Part shown: positions 11,786 to 20,900 of the stretch, in pieces
Layout: each line of letters opens with the position of its first letter
Numbering within the stretch: the first letter of the stretch is position 1
Source: Phlebotomus papatasi
Lineage: Eukaryota > Arthropoda > Insecta > Diptera > Psychodidae
NCBI RefSeq assembly: GCF_024763615.1
Contig: NW_026604716.1
Span: forward strand, 85,245 to 149,244
Direction: 5' to 3'
DNA: 64,000 nucleotides
The notes under the pieces: generated by a model
What the model was told of the DNA's origin: nothing
What the model saw: only the letters and a program-made list of their open reading frames with translations
Databases searched by the model: none
Translations under genes and position numbers: made by a program

Positions 11786-14700
11786 TCCTCCGGGGTCTCT
11801 TGCTCCATGGGCAAGAGAGCAATTTTCGTAACTGGCCGACGATAAACTCCACTCCTTGTGCGAATATCGACGACTCTGACATGATTGTCTGGTCCAGGAC
11901 ACACGTTGACAATTTCTCCTAATTGCCATTGAATGCTCGGAACGTTGTCTTTGGCAAGAAGAGCCAGATCTCCTACTTTCACGTTTGGCGAAATTGATTT
12001 CCACCTAGTACGTTCCTGGAGATGGTGAACGTAGTCTCTCTTCCACCTTGCAGCAAATTGCTGAGATAGGCGCTGACAGAGTTGCCATCTGGAGAGCCTG
12101 TTCATGGGAATGAACTCCAGGTCAGGATCCGGAAGAGCTGTCAGGGGACCACCAGTTAAGAAGTGGCCAGGGGTGAGATGTGGAGGATCTGACGGGTCCG
12201 AAGACAGTGGCATAATAGGCCTACTATTAAGCACTGCTTCAATCTGTGTTAACACAGTCTGGAGTTCCTCAAATGTGAGTGGACAGGAACCCACAATCTT
12301 GGAAAGATGAATCTTCACTGATTTGACAGCGGCTTCTACGAGGCCATTGTGATGTGGACCCTCGGGAGGTTGAAAGTGGAACTGCACTCTTTGTCCCAGG
12401 AGACCATCATGAAGAGCACGCTGCGAAGACTCTTGTGCCAAAAGCCTCGAGAGCTCGTTGGATGTACCAGTGAAATTGGTCGCGTTGTCCAAATATAGAT
12501 GCTGAGGAGCAGATCTGCGTGCGACAAACCTTCTAAAGGCAGCCACAAAAGCCTCTGTTGAGAGATTGCTCACCAACTCTATGTGCATGGCCTTCGTGAT
12601 GTGGCACACAAAGATGGCTATCCAGACCTTGGAAGTTGTGCCTCCTCGCTTCAAGTGTGGGCGCATCTGCAGGGGGCCTGCAAAGTCCACAGATGTAGCA
12701 GTAAAGGGCTTGGAAAATGTAGTCCTATGTTCAGGTAGCTGGCCCATGATCTGCTGTTGGAGTCTTGGCTGGAACCTGAAGCACCGGATACATTTGCGGT
12801 AGATACCTCTGACGAGATGTCGTCCTCGGATTGGCCAAAATCTCTGTCGCATAGCTGCGAGAAGTGCTTGTGGACCACAATGGAGATTTCGCGAGTGCTC
12901 TCTCTCTGCAATCAACTTTGTAAGTGCACTGTTAGCCAGAAGTATCGGATGTTTTGCATCGTATGTGAAAGGTGAATGCTGAAGACGTCCTCCGACTCTG
13001 ATGAGTCCGGTGGAATCCAGAAACGGTTGCAAGTTTGCAAAACTCTTGCAATGTTTGTTGGTGTGAAAATCACCTTTCTTGAGAGAATTGATAAGAACAC
13101 CGAAATGTTCTTGCTGATCTAGACGGATAAGATGAAGTAGAGCTTTGTCAAGCTCGGAGACCGTGAGTGGACCCTTTGCTCGATGAGATGATGGAGTCAG
13201 GAATCGAAGACATTGAGCAATGATACCTTCCAATCGGAAAATCCTCGAACAACGGCCCAAAAGTCTCTGAAGAAGTGACTTTGGCTTTGGAACGGCAAGA
13301 TTGACCGTGATTTCGGAGCTCTGCTCCGGGGCTGTGGTGTCTGATTGATGAAGATAGTGGCTGGGGTGGAGACCTAGCCATGAAGGTCCACAGAACCACA
13401 AATCAGACTGTAGAAGTGTCTCTGGCGTACATCCACGTGAAATAAGATCCGCAGGGTTGTCTTCGGAAGAGACATGAGCCCACTGAGAAGCTGATGAGAC
13501 TTTACGAATCTTTTTCAGGCGATTGTTGACAAAGACTTCATGTTTTTGAGAAGGTGGTGACTCGATCCAAGCAAGAACAATTGTAGAATCGCTCCATAGA
13601 AAAGCTTGTGAGATACTGAGGTCTCTCTGGACACGAGACACCAAATTTGCGCACAATTCTGCAGCACACAACTCCAGTTTCGGAATTGTAAGTGGATTTT
13701 TGGTGGGAGCGACACGGGATTTGGAGATCAGTAGATGAGACGAAAAGGATTGACCATCATCTGTCACCAGATAGACTGCTGCTCCGTATGCTGATTTGCT
13801 GGCATCAGCGAATCCATGGATAACTGCAGAAGTTGGATTTGGAATGTTTGAGGCCCATCTCGGAATGATAATCTCGTTGAGTTGTGGCAATGTATTAATG
13901 AACTTTGTCCACTTCTCCTGAAGTTCTGGTGGCAATGGTGTTGTCCAATCCAGGCCTTCAGTCCATGATGCTTGGATGAGAATCTTTCCTATCGTGATGA
14001 TAGGTCCCAACAAACCAAGAGGATCGAATATGCGAGCCACTGCTGATGTGATGCTAGTTCGAGTGGCCAGGGGGACTGCAAAGTTTGGAGGAATCACAAA
14101 CTGAAAAGAATCACCTTGTGGATTCCACTTGAGTCCGAGTACAGAGACTGAATCATCACTGATGGAGATTTGCTTGGCCTCAGAAGATGGATTTGTGATG
14201 TTTTCCAACAAAGAGGGATGATTGGCGCTCCATTTTGCTAAAGAGAAACCACCACACTGCATAAGTTGAATCAGTTGATTCTGTGTTTGTTGAGCCACTT
14301 CGAGGGAATCGCAGGAGATAAGTCCGTCATCGATGTAGAAGCAATTCTTAACGACCTGTGATCCCAAGGGAAATTGGTTTTGCTCGACTGTGGCTAGTTC
14401 GTTGAGAACGCGGGTAGCCAGGAAAGGACTGGAAGCTACTCCGAAACACACCCTGTTGATTTTGTAATCTTGAAGAGGCATGTCACTTGAAGATCTCCAC
14501 ACAATTCTCTGGAAATCAGCATGGGGAGGATGAAGTTTTACTTGTAAGTACATCTTGGTCACGTCACAACTCATTGCATACGGATGCATGCGGAATCTGA
14601 GGAGGATAGTGACCAATTCAGGCTGCACAGTAGCACCAATCTTCAACACATCGTTCAGGCTGATACCACTGGAAGTCTTCGCGCTGGCGTTGAAGACGAC

Positions 14701-17067
14701 CCTAAGTTTTGTTGTGGTGGAGGATGGTTTCCAAACACCATGATGAGGCAAGTAAAAATGATTTTCATCATCCTTCTTGTAGAAGACTTCATTCATGTAC
14801 CCCTTGTCAAGATATTCCTGCATGGAATTATTGTAGAGAGTACGCATTTCTGGGTTTTTGTCGAGCTGCACCTCCAGCTGCTTCAATTGACGAATTGCAC
14901 GTCCTCGAGAATAACCCAATTCAGTGTGAGTAGATTTGAGGGGCAAATGGACAATGAAACGGCCTTTTTCATCTCTGGAGTGAGTATCGACAAAATGCTG
15001 TTCAACCTCGGCACTCTCAATGGTTTGAGGTTTCACTGTTTCCACCTCTTCTACCTCCCAAAATTTCTTGAGAGTGTTCTCAAGAGAGGAGATAGTGGAA
15101 AGATTGCACTGCACCTGAGGTAGTGAAGTGTGAATTGGCTCGTGAAGTACTCCGGAAAGAATCCATCCGAACACAGTCTCCCGTAGCACTGGCTGCTGAG
15201 GGCCAAGACGGATAATTCCATCCTGAAGAACATCATTGAAATAGTCCATCCCAATGAGCAAATCCACTTGAGAACTTCTACACCAGTTTGGGTCAGAAAG
15301 CTGAATCTCAGGGGGAATGGGAATGGAAGATGGATTGACAGAGAAATTAGGAAGATTTCCCGTCACTTGGGGCATAATTAGGCAATTGAACTCGAAAATA
15401 TCTTCTGCAGAAGCAGATTGTGCAAGAAGAGTCGTACGACCTTTCACCTTGGAACATTTTCCGCTGACACCCATAATCACAGTGTTGTCTTGACACCTCT
15501 GGAGCTGGAGACGATCCCTAAGAGATTCAGTGATCATAGATTGCTGTGCCCCATTGTCAAGGACAGCACGGCATCGGTGAACATTTCGATGAGCATCAAA
15601 AACATTCACAGAACAAGTGGCAAGAAAAACCTTCACCGAGGATTTTGCGGATGAAATGTTCACAGAGGTTGGAGCAACAATATTTGAAGATCTCTTGAAG
15701 AACTCAAAAGCAGGCTGAGGAGTATCAGAGGAGCTATTTGCTCCGGGGATGTCATCAGTGTTTTGACTCGCAGAGGAATTCGAGGTTATGTTGCTCCGGG
15801 TGACACATGCTGCATGCAAGAGAGTATTGTGACTGGCATGGCATTGTTTGCATGTGTGTGTGGAAGTGCAATTTGACGTCTCATGAGATGAGGACAAACA
15901 ATTCCAGCACAATCCAGAATTCTTGACCACCTTGAGGCGATCTGATGGAGACTTCTGGGTGAAAATCTGGCATTTGTAGAGTGGATGCTGAGATCCATTG
16001 CAACACTTGCATCGATTAGCTTCAGTGGCCACAAGTGCTGTTTTTTTCTTCGTGTTATTCCCAGGTCGTGAATCTGCCTTCGAAGAAGAGGGATTCTTGG
16101 AGCTGCTGCATTCATCTATGATGTCACAACGTTTTTCCAGGAAATCCAGATAATCCTGCCAAGTGGGATCCACCGAACTTCGCTTGTCAGCCCACTGATT
16201 GCGTGTCTCAGAGTCCATGCGTTCATTGAGGAGATGAATCAACCAAGGATCTTTGCTGGTGCATTTTAGAGCGTCCAAGGCTTGGGTGACTTCCGTAGCT
16301 ATAGAGAATGCTTCTCTGACGTTAGTCTTGTCAGGATGAGTGATTTTTGGAATCGACAAGAACGTCTGGATGTGATCAGAGACGATGCAGTGACGTTTCT
16401 CAAATCTGTTTGTGAGAACAGCCCAAGCTTTCTCATAATTCGCATCAGAGACTGTGATATTGCGAATTGCGGAAGCTGCTTGTTTGGTAAGTAGCCCCTG
16501 AAGGTACTGAAGCTTTTGTGAGGGCTTCAGTGAATCGTTGTTGTGAATTGAAGCTGTGTACAAATCACGAAATGAAACCCATGTCCTGTAGGAACCATCG
16601 AATTTCGGAATGTCGAGGGAAGGCAACTTGTCATTGCTGGATGCTCGCTTAGACAAAACTTTCTCCATGAGCTCTGTCTGTTTTTGTACCATGTCGGCAT
16701 GCTGAGACGAGAGCTTATCCACAAGAGACATGAGTGCTCCTACTTGATCCTGCTGCGGCTGTGCTGAAGTACCAGCTGATTGCGACTTGGGAGTAGTGAC
16801 TGCATGAAGCTTCTTCTGGATTAATGTATGGAGTGTGGACATGAAATCCTTGTAATCGTCTAGCCAGTCGTCTTCCTCTGCTTTGCTCGCTTCATCCTTG
16901 AGAGATTCCACGATTTGGTTGTGGAGAGCAAGAATGTTCTTGTGACTCTCCTGAGCATATTTCAACTTTTCCCTGAGTTGAGCTTCGTCGAAATCATTCT
17001 GCTCTATTGCCTTCCAAGTCTTCGTGAGTGAAGCCTTGTATCGTCCTCTCTGCTGACGGAGAGACAT
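11731..17067 (-). CDS. BEL/Pao Gag-Pol polyprotein, copy 1
   Basis: A single uninterrupted frame of 1,778 residues encodes all the retrotransposition proteins. In order: a charged, probably coiled N-terminus (1-140); a Gag-like region of the DUF1759 type (about 145-310); Cys/His knuckles at 353-366, 387-400 (C387-C390-H395-C400) and 406-418; an aspartic protease with D504-N-G (about 475-640); reverse transcriptase (about 720-960) with D835 and Y911-I-D-D914; a connecting Pao peptidase-like region and RNase H with D1088, E1137 and D1160; an integrase zinc site H1391/H1396/C1426/C1429; an integrase core with D1461, D1527 and E1578; and a DUF5641-type tail (about 1650-1755). The start fits a good context (CAACATG). 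The frame has no stops or frameshifts, so the element may be autonomous. One oddity is Asn after the protease Asp, where Thr or Ser is usual. Confidence 0.96.
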   Translation of the reverse strand: MSLRQQRGRYKASLTKTWKAIEQNDFDEAQLREKLKYAQESHKNILALHNQIVESLKDEASKAEEDDWLDDYKDFMSTLHTLIQKKLHAVTTPKSQSAGTSAQPQQDQVGALMSLVDKLSSQHADMVQKQTELMEKVLSKRASSNDKLPSLDIPKFDGSYRTWVSFRDLYTASIHNNDSLKPSQKLQYLQGLLTKQAASAIRNITVSDANYEKAWAVLTNRFEKRHCIVSDHIQTFLSIPKITHPDKTNVREAFSIATEVTQALDALKCTSKDPWLIHLLNERMDSETRNQWADKRSSVDPTWQDYLDFLEKRCDIIDECSSSKNPSSSKADSRPGNNTKKKTALVATEANRCKCCNGSQHPLYKCQIFTQKSPSDRLKVVKNSGLCWNCLSSSHETSNCTSTHTCKQCHASHNTLLHAACVTRSNITSNSSASQNTDDIPGANSSSDTPQPAFEFFKRSSNIVAPTSVNISSAKSSVKVFLATCSVNVFDAHRNVHRCRAVLDNGAQQSMITESLRDRLQLQRCQDNTVIMGVSGKCSKVKGRTTLLAQSASAEDIFEFNCLIMPQVTGNLPNFSVNPSSIPIPPEIQLSDPNWCRSSQVDLLIGMDYFNDVLQDGIIRLGPQQPVLRETVFGWILSGVLHEPIHTSLPQVQCNLSTISSLENTLKKFWEVEEVETVKPQTIESAEVEQHFVDTHSRDEKGRFIVHLPLKSTHTELGYSRGRAIRQLKQLEVQLDKNPEMRTLYNNSMQEYLDKGYMNEVFYKKDDENHFYLPHHGVWKPSSTTTKLRVVFNASAKTSSGISLNDVLKIGATVQPELVTILLRFRMHPYAMSCDVTKMYLQVKLHPPHADFQRIVWRSSSDMPLQDYKINRVCFGVASSPFLATRVLNELATVEQNQFPLGSQVVKNCFYIDDGLISCDSLEVAQQTQNQLIQLMQCGGFSLAKWSANHPSLLENITNPSSEAKQISISDDSVSVLGLKWNPQGDSFQFVIPPNFAVPLATRTSITSAVARIFDPLGLLGPIITIGKILIQASWTEGLDWTTPLPPELQEKWTKFINTLPQLNEIIIPRWASNIPNPTSAVIHGFADASKSAYGAAVYLVTDDGQSFSSHLLISKSRVAPTKNPLTIPKLELCAAELCANLVSRVQRDLSISQAFLWSDSTIVLAWIESPPSQKHEVFVNNRLKKIRKVSSASQWAHVSSEDNPADLISRGCTPETLLQSDLWFCGPSWLGLHPSHYLHQSDTTAPEQSSEITVNLAVPKPKSLLQRLLGRCSRIFRLEGIIAQCLRFLTPSSHRAKGPLTVSELDKALLHLIRLDQQEHFGVLINSLKKGDFHTNKHCKSFANLQPFLDSTGLIRVGGRLQHSPFTYDAKHPILLANSALTKLIAEREHSRNLHCGPQALLAAMRQRFWPIRGRHLVRGIYRKCIRCFRFQPRLQQQIMGQLPEHRTTFSKPFTATSVDFAGPLQMRPHLKRGGTTSKVWIAIFVCHITKAMHIELVSNLSTEAFVAAFRRFVARRSAPQHLYLDNATNFTGTSNELSRLLAQESSQRALHDGLLGQRVQFHFQPPEGPHHNGLVEAAVKSVKIHLSKIVGSCPLTFEELQTVLTQIEAVLNSRPIMPLSSDPSDPPHLTPGHFLTGGPLTALPDPDLEFIPMNRLSRWQLCQRLSQQFAARWKRDYVHHLQERTRWKSISPNVKVGDLALLAKDNVPSIQWQLGEIVNVCPGPDNHVRVVDIRTRSGVYRRPVTKIALLPMEQETPEDVGAQTPTDTEFKNHNLC

Positions 17068-17356
17068 GTTGAGGTTATGTCGTGTTGGTTACGACAAACC
17101 GGAAGCTACTTGGCTTCAAAAAGAATCTGTAGCGGAAGCTGCTGGGCTTCTGAGTGCTAAATTGGAAGCTGCTGGGCTTCCGAAAGTCTTGAAGTGTTGG
17201 CTCCAAAACTTGAGGTGGATTACTGTTGCTGGACAGTCAATCCTGATGAGCTCAGAAGGCTGCTTAACGCTGGCGCCTCAATGCGAAAGACCAAACGAAG
17301 GATGAAAATGAGGCGCTGTCGTAGGTCCAAAATGAGGCACCGTCGAAGGACCAAAA
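17068..17356 (-). other. Leader of BEL/Pao copy 1 with three hairpins
   Basis: This untranslated stretch lies between the duplicated LTR-end module and the Gag-Pol start. Three related units, at 17101-17117, 17134-17150 and 17164-17181, each contain GGAAGC and GGCTTC arms that can fold into a stem with a loop of about five or six bases; the third is the most perfect (GGAAGC-TGCTGG-GCTTCC). Farther upstream in the sense direction (17285-17356) are degenerate iterations of the primer-site end, reading GAAAGACCAAA, TAGGTCCAAAATGAGGC and TCGAAGGACCAAAATG on the plus strand. Structured leaders of retroelements often serve RNA packaging or dimerisation; that role is only an inference here. Confidence 0.7.
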
Positions 17357-17550
17357 TGTAAGGAACATTTACCTATTATGAAATTAGGAATGGTATTAGT
17401 TTACTCTTCCGGGACTCCGGCTTAAGACTCTGGGTTTTACCTATTATGAAATGAGGAATGGAATTAGTTTACTCTTCCGGGACTCCGGCTTAAGACTCTG
17501 GGTTTTACCTGTTGAAGGTTAAAATGAATATCCGGCTCGAAGGACCAAAA
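17357..17550 (-). repeat. 194-bp duplicate of LTR end plus primer site (copy 1)
   Basis: Bases 17357-17530 repeat the first 174 bases (plus-strand order) of the adjacent LTR at 17551, including both 68-bp subrepeats (17372-17439 and 17440-17507). The remaining 20 bases contain the primer-binding site. The next 14 bases to the left (17343-17356, TCGAAGGACCAAAA) begin another copy of the primer site. The LTR carries a related but decayed primer-like sequence exactly 194 bp further on (17725-17744, 15 of 20 bases matching). The region is therefore a tandem series of a 194-bp module that crosses the LTR boundary. Confidence 0.9.
17531..17547 (-). promoter_or_regulatory. Primer-binding site, tRNA-Tyr type (copy 1)
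   Basis: On the plus strand these 17 bases read TCCGGCTCGAAGGACCA, which I recognise as the 3' end of animal tRNA-Tyr including the CCA tail. The minus-strand element RNA would therefore pair with it to prime first-strand DNA synthesis. The site is separated from the 5' LTR by three bases (17548-17550). The tRNA identity comes from recall of insect tRNA-Tyr and was not searched. Confidence 0.85.
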
Positions 17551-17930
17551 TGTAAGGAACATTTACCTATTATGAAATTAGGAATGGTATTAGTTTACTC
17601 TTCCGGGACTCCGGCTTAAGACTCTGGGTTTTACCTATTATGAAATGAGGAATGGAATTAGTTTACTCTTCCGGGACTCCGGCTTAAGACTCTGGGTTTT
17701 ACCTGTTGAAGGTTAAAATGAATATTGGGTTTGAAGGACAAAAATTTTTGATTTCACAAGATTTACTGAATAAAATAACTTTAACAAATTCACATGTGGC
17801 TTCTCACTTGACGGTCGGAAGGGAAGTGAAAAAAGAATGATGGTTGCCAAGATGGCGAAAATGAAAAGAATGAAGTTAGCACAAGTTGTGATTTTTAAAT
17901 TCGGTGTCAGTTGGAGTCTGGGCTCCAACA
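17551..17930 (-). repeat. 5' LTR of BEL/Pao copy 1
   Basis: This is the promoter-bearing LTR, 380 bp long, running from 17930 (sense start, TGTTGGAG) to 17551 (sense end, CTTACA). It contains the two 68-bp subrepeats (17566-17633 and 17634-17701). A sense-strand TCAGT at 17765-17769 fits the arthropod initiator consensus and is a weak candidate transcription start. A GCCAAGATGGCG stretch at 17846-17857 resembles a YY1/Pho-type site, and CACATGTG near 17791 is a palindromic E-box-like site. None of these control sites is proven. No clear poly(A) signal was seen. Confidence 0.93.
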
Positions 17931-17935
17931 CCCCT

Positions 17936-20900
17936 TGATCACTTAAAAGTCTTTCTGGGTTATTGCAATCAAAGAATTTATCAAATGCCTGTGTGAAACT
18001 CCAAACCATTAAATAAAAAAGTCAATAAATATTAGATCCTTTATTTTGTAAATGACAGACCCCTTGATCACTTAAAAGTCTTTCTGGGTTATTGCAATTA
18101 AAGAATTTATCAAATGCCTGTGTGAAACTCCAAACCATTAAATAAAAAAGTCAATAAATATTAGATCCTTTATTTTGTAAATGACAGACCCCTTGATCAC
18201 TTAAAAGTCTCTATACGTTATTTTAATTAAATAATTTATCAAATGCCTGTGTGAAACTTCAAATCATTAAATAAAAAAGTCAATAAATATTAGATCCTTT
18301 ATTTTGTAAATGACAGACCCCTTGATCACTTAAAAGTCTCTATACGTTATTTTAATTAAATAATTTATCAAATGCCTGTGTGAAACTTCAAATCATTAAA
18401 TAAAAAAAGTCAATAAATATTGGATCCTTTATTTTGTAAATGACAGACCCCTTGATCACTTAAAAGTCTTTCTGGGTTATTGCAATCAAAGAATTTATCA
18501 AATGCCTGTGTGAAACTCCAAACCATTAAATAAAAAAGTCAATAAATATTAGATCCTTTATTTTGTAAATGACAGACCCCTTGATCACTTAAAAGTCTTT
18601 CTAGGTTATTGCAATCAAAGAATTTATCAAATGCCTGTGTGAAACTTCAAATCATTAAATAAAAAAAGTCAATAAATATTAGATCCTTTATTTTGTAAAT
18701 GACAGACCCCTTGATCACTTAAAAGTCTCTATACGTTATTGCAATTAAAGAATTTATCAAATGCCTGTGTGAAACTTCAAATCATTAAATAAAAAAAGTC
18801 AATAAATATTAGATCCTTTATTTTGTAAATGACAGACCCCTTGATCACTTAAAAGTGTCTATACGTTATTGCAATTAAAGAATTTATCAAATGCCTGTGT
18901 GAAACTTCAAATCATTAAATAAAAAAAGTCAATAAATATTGGATCCTTTATTTTGTAAATGACAGACCCCTTGATCACTTAAAAGTCTTTCTGGGTTATT
19001 GCAATCAAAGAATTTATCAAATGCCTGTGTGAAACTTCAAATCATTAAATAAAAAAAGTCAATAAATATTAGATCCTTTATTTTGTAAATGACAGACCCC
19101 TTGATCACTTAAAAGTCTTTCTGGGTTATTGCAATCAAAGAATTTATCAAATGCCTGTGTGAAACTCCAAACCATTAAATAAAAAAGTCAATAAATATTA
19201 GATCCTTTATTTTGTAAATGACAGACCCCTTGATCACTTAAAAGTCTTTCTAGGTTATTGCAATCAAAGAATTTATCAAATGCCTGTGTGAAACTTCAAA
19301 TCATTAAATAAAAAAAGTCAATAAATATTAGATCCTTTATTTTGTAAATGACAGACCCCTTGACACTTAAAAGTCTCTATACGTTATTGCAATTAAAGAA
19401 TTTATCAAATGCCTGTGTGAAACTTCAAATCATTAAATAAAAAAAGTCAATAAATATTGGATCCTTTATTTTGTAAATGACAGACCCCTTGATCACTTAA
19501 AAGTCTTTCTGGGTTATTGCAATCAAAGAATTTATCAAATGCCTGTGTGAAACTCCAAACCATTAAATAAAAAAGTCAATAAATATTAGATCCTTTATTT
19601 TGTAAATGACAGACCCCTTGATCACTTAAAAGTCTTTCTAGGTTATTGCAATCAAAGAATTTATCAAATGCCTGTGTGAAACTTCAAATCATTAAATAAA
19701 AAAGTCAATAAATATTAGATCCTTTATTTTGTAAATGACAGACCCCTTGATCACTTAAAAGTCTCTATACGTTATTTTAATTAAATAATTTATCAAATGC
19801 CTGTGTGAAACTTCAAATCATTAAATAAAAAAAGTCAATAAATATTGGATCCTTTATTTTGTAAATGACAGACCCCTTGATCACTTAAAAGTCTTTCTGG
19901 GTTATTGCAATCAAAGAATTTATCAAATGCCTGTGTGAAACTCCAAACCATTAAATAAAAAAGTCAATAAATATTAGATCCTTTATTTTGTAAATGACAG
20001 ACCCCTTGATCACTTAAAAGTCTTTCTAGGTTATTGCAATCAAAGAATTTATCAAATGCCTGTGTGAAACTTCAAATCATTAAATAAAAAAAGTCAATAA
20101 ATATTAGATCCTTTATTTTGTAAATGACAGACCCCTTGATCACTTAAAAGTCTCTATACGTTATTGCAATTAAAGAATTTATCAAATGCCTGTGTGAAAC
20201 TTCAAATCATTAAATAAAAGAAGTCAATAAATATTAGATCCTTTATTTTGTAAATGACAGACCCCTTGATCACTTAAAAGTCTTTATGCGTTATTGCAAT
20301 TAAAGAATTTATCAAATGCCCGTGTGAAACTTCAAATCATTAATTAAAAAAAAGTCAATAAATATTAGATCCTTTATTTTGTAAATGACAGACCCCTTGA
20401 TCACTTAAAAGTCTCTATACGTTATTTTAATTAAAGAATTTATCAAATGCCTGTGTGAAACTTCAAATCATTAAATAAAAAAAGTCTATAAATATTAGAT
20501 CCTTTATTTTGTAAATGACAGACCCCTTGATCACTTAAAAGTCTTTCTGGGTTATTGCAATTGAATAATTTATCAAATGCCTGTGTGAAACTTCAAATCA
20601 TTAAATAAAAAAAGTCAATAAATATTAGATCCTTTATTTTGTAAATGACAGACCCCTTGATCACTTAAAAGTCTCTATACGTTATTTTAATTAAATAATT
20701 TATCAAATGCCTGTGTGAAACTTCAAATCATTAAATAAAAAGAGTCAATAAATATTAGATCCTTTATTTTGTAAATGACAGACCCCTTGATCACTTAAAA
20801 GTCTCTATACGTTATTTTAATTAAATAATTTATCAAATGCCTGTGTGGAACTTCAAATCATTAAATAAAAAAAGTCAATAAATATTGGATCCTTTATTTT

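Larger units (their letters stand above)
11406..17930 (-). mobile_element. BEL/Pao LTR retrotransposon, full length, copy 1
   Basis: The 6,525-bp element lies on the minus strand. It is bounded by 380-bp LTRs that start TGT and end ACA, and flanked by the 5-bp duplication CCCCT (11401-11405 and 17931-17935). Removing the element and one CCCCT recreates an ordinary satellite monomer (GACAGA-CCCCT-TGATCAC). Between the LTRs, in sense order, are a tRNA-Tyr primer site, a duplicated LTR-end module, a leader and one long Gag-Pol reading frame. There is no envelope gene. The family is set by the protein domain order: Gag-like region, zinc knuckles, aspartic protease, reverse transcriptase, RNase H, integrase, C-terminal domain. 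The LTRs differ at one base seen (11727 A versus 17872 G), so the insertion is young. Confidence 0.97.
9770..18517. repeat. Duplicated block, copy 1 (satellite + BEL/Pao + satellite)
   Basis: This stretch is collinear with 41821-50568 at a constant offset of 32,051 bp. It includes satellite on both sides of the retroelement, the whole element and both target-site duplications. Shared private satellite variants (AATACAAAAA at 10441, GACACCTTG near 10618, AGATCAT near 9814) confirm the pairing. Differences seen are 11727 A/G, 15717 G/C, 17315 G/T and 18085 T/C. Left of 9770 the pairing continues with offsets that step by about one monomer (31,921, then 31,790, then 31,923), back to about 4.1 kb. 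Right of 18517 the flanks diverge. Confidence 0.92.

Noticed and set aside
11568..11912. 114-codon minus-strand frame in the LTR and Gag-Pol end (and 43619-43963, 17713-18009, 49764-50060)
   Set aside because: They overlap Gag-Pol out of frame or read from the LTR into satellite; they have no domain, and the hydrophobic run is just translated LTR sequence.
14584..15123. Plus-strand frame of 179 codons
   Set aside because: It is antisense to the reverse-transcriptase/protease part of Gag-Pol and has no domain; the same applies to its counterpart at 46635-47174.
17531..17547. Fragment of a tRNA-Tyr gene
   Set aside because: Only the 3' terminal 17 bases including the CCA match, next to an LTR; it is a primer-binding site and no tRNA body is present.
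11406..17930. Envelope-bearing retrovirus-like element
   Set aside because: No third reading frame exists between the Gag-Pol end and the 3' LTR; Gag-Pol itself ends inside the LTR.
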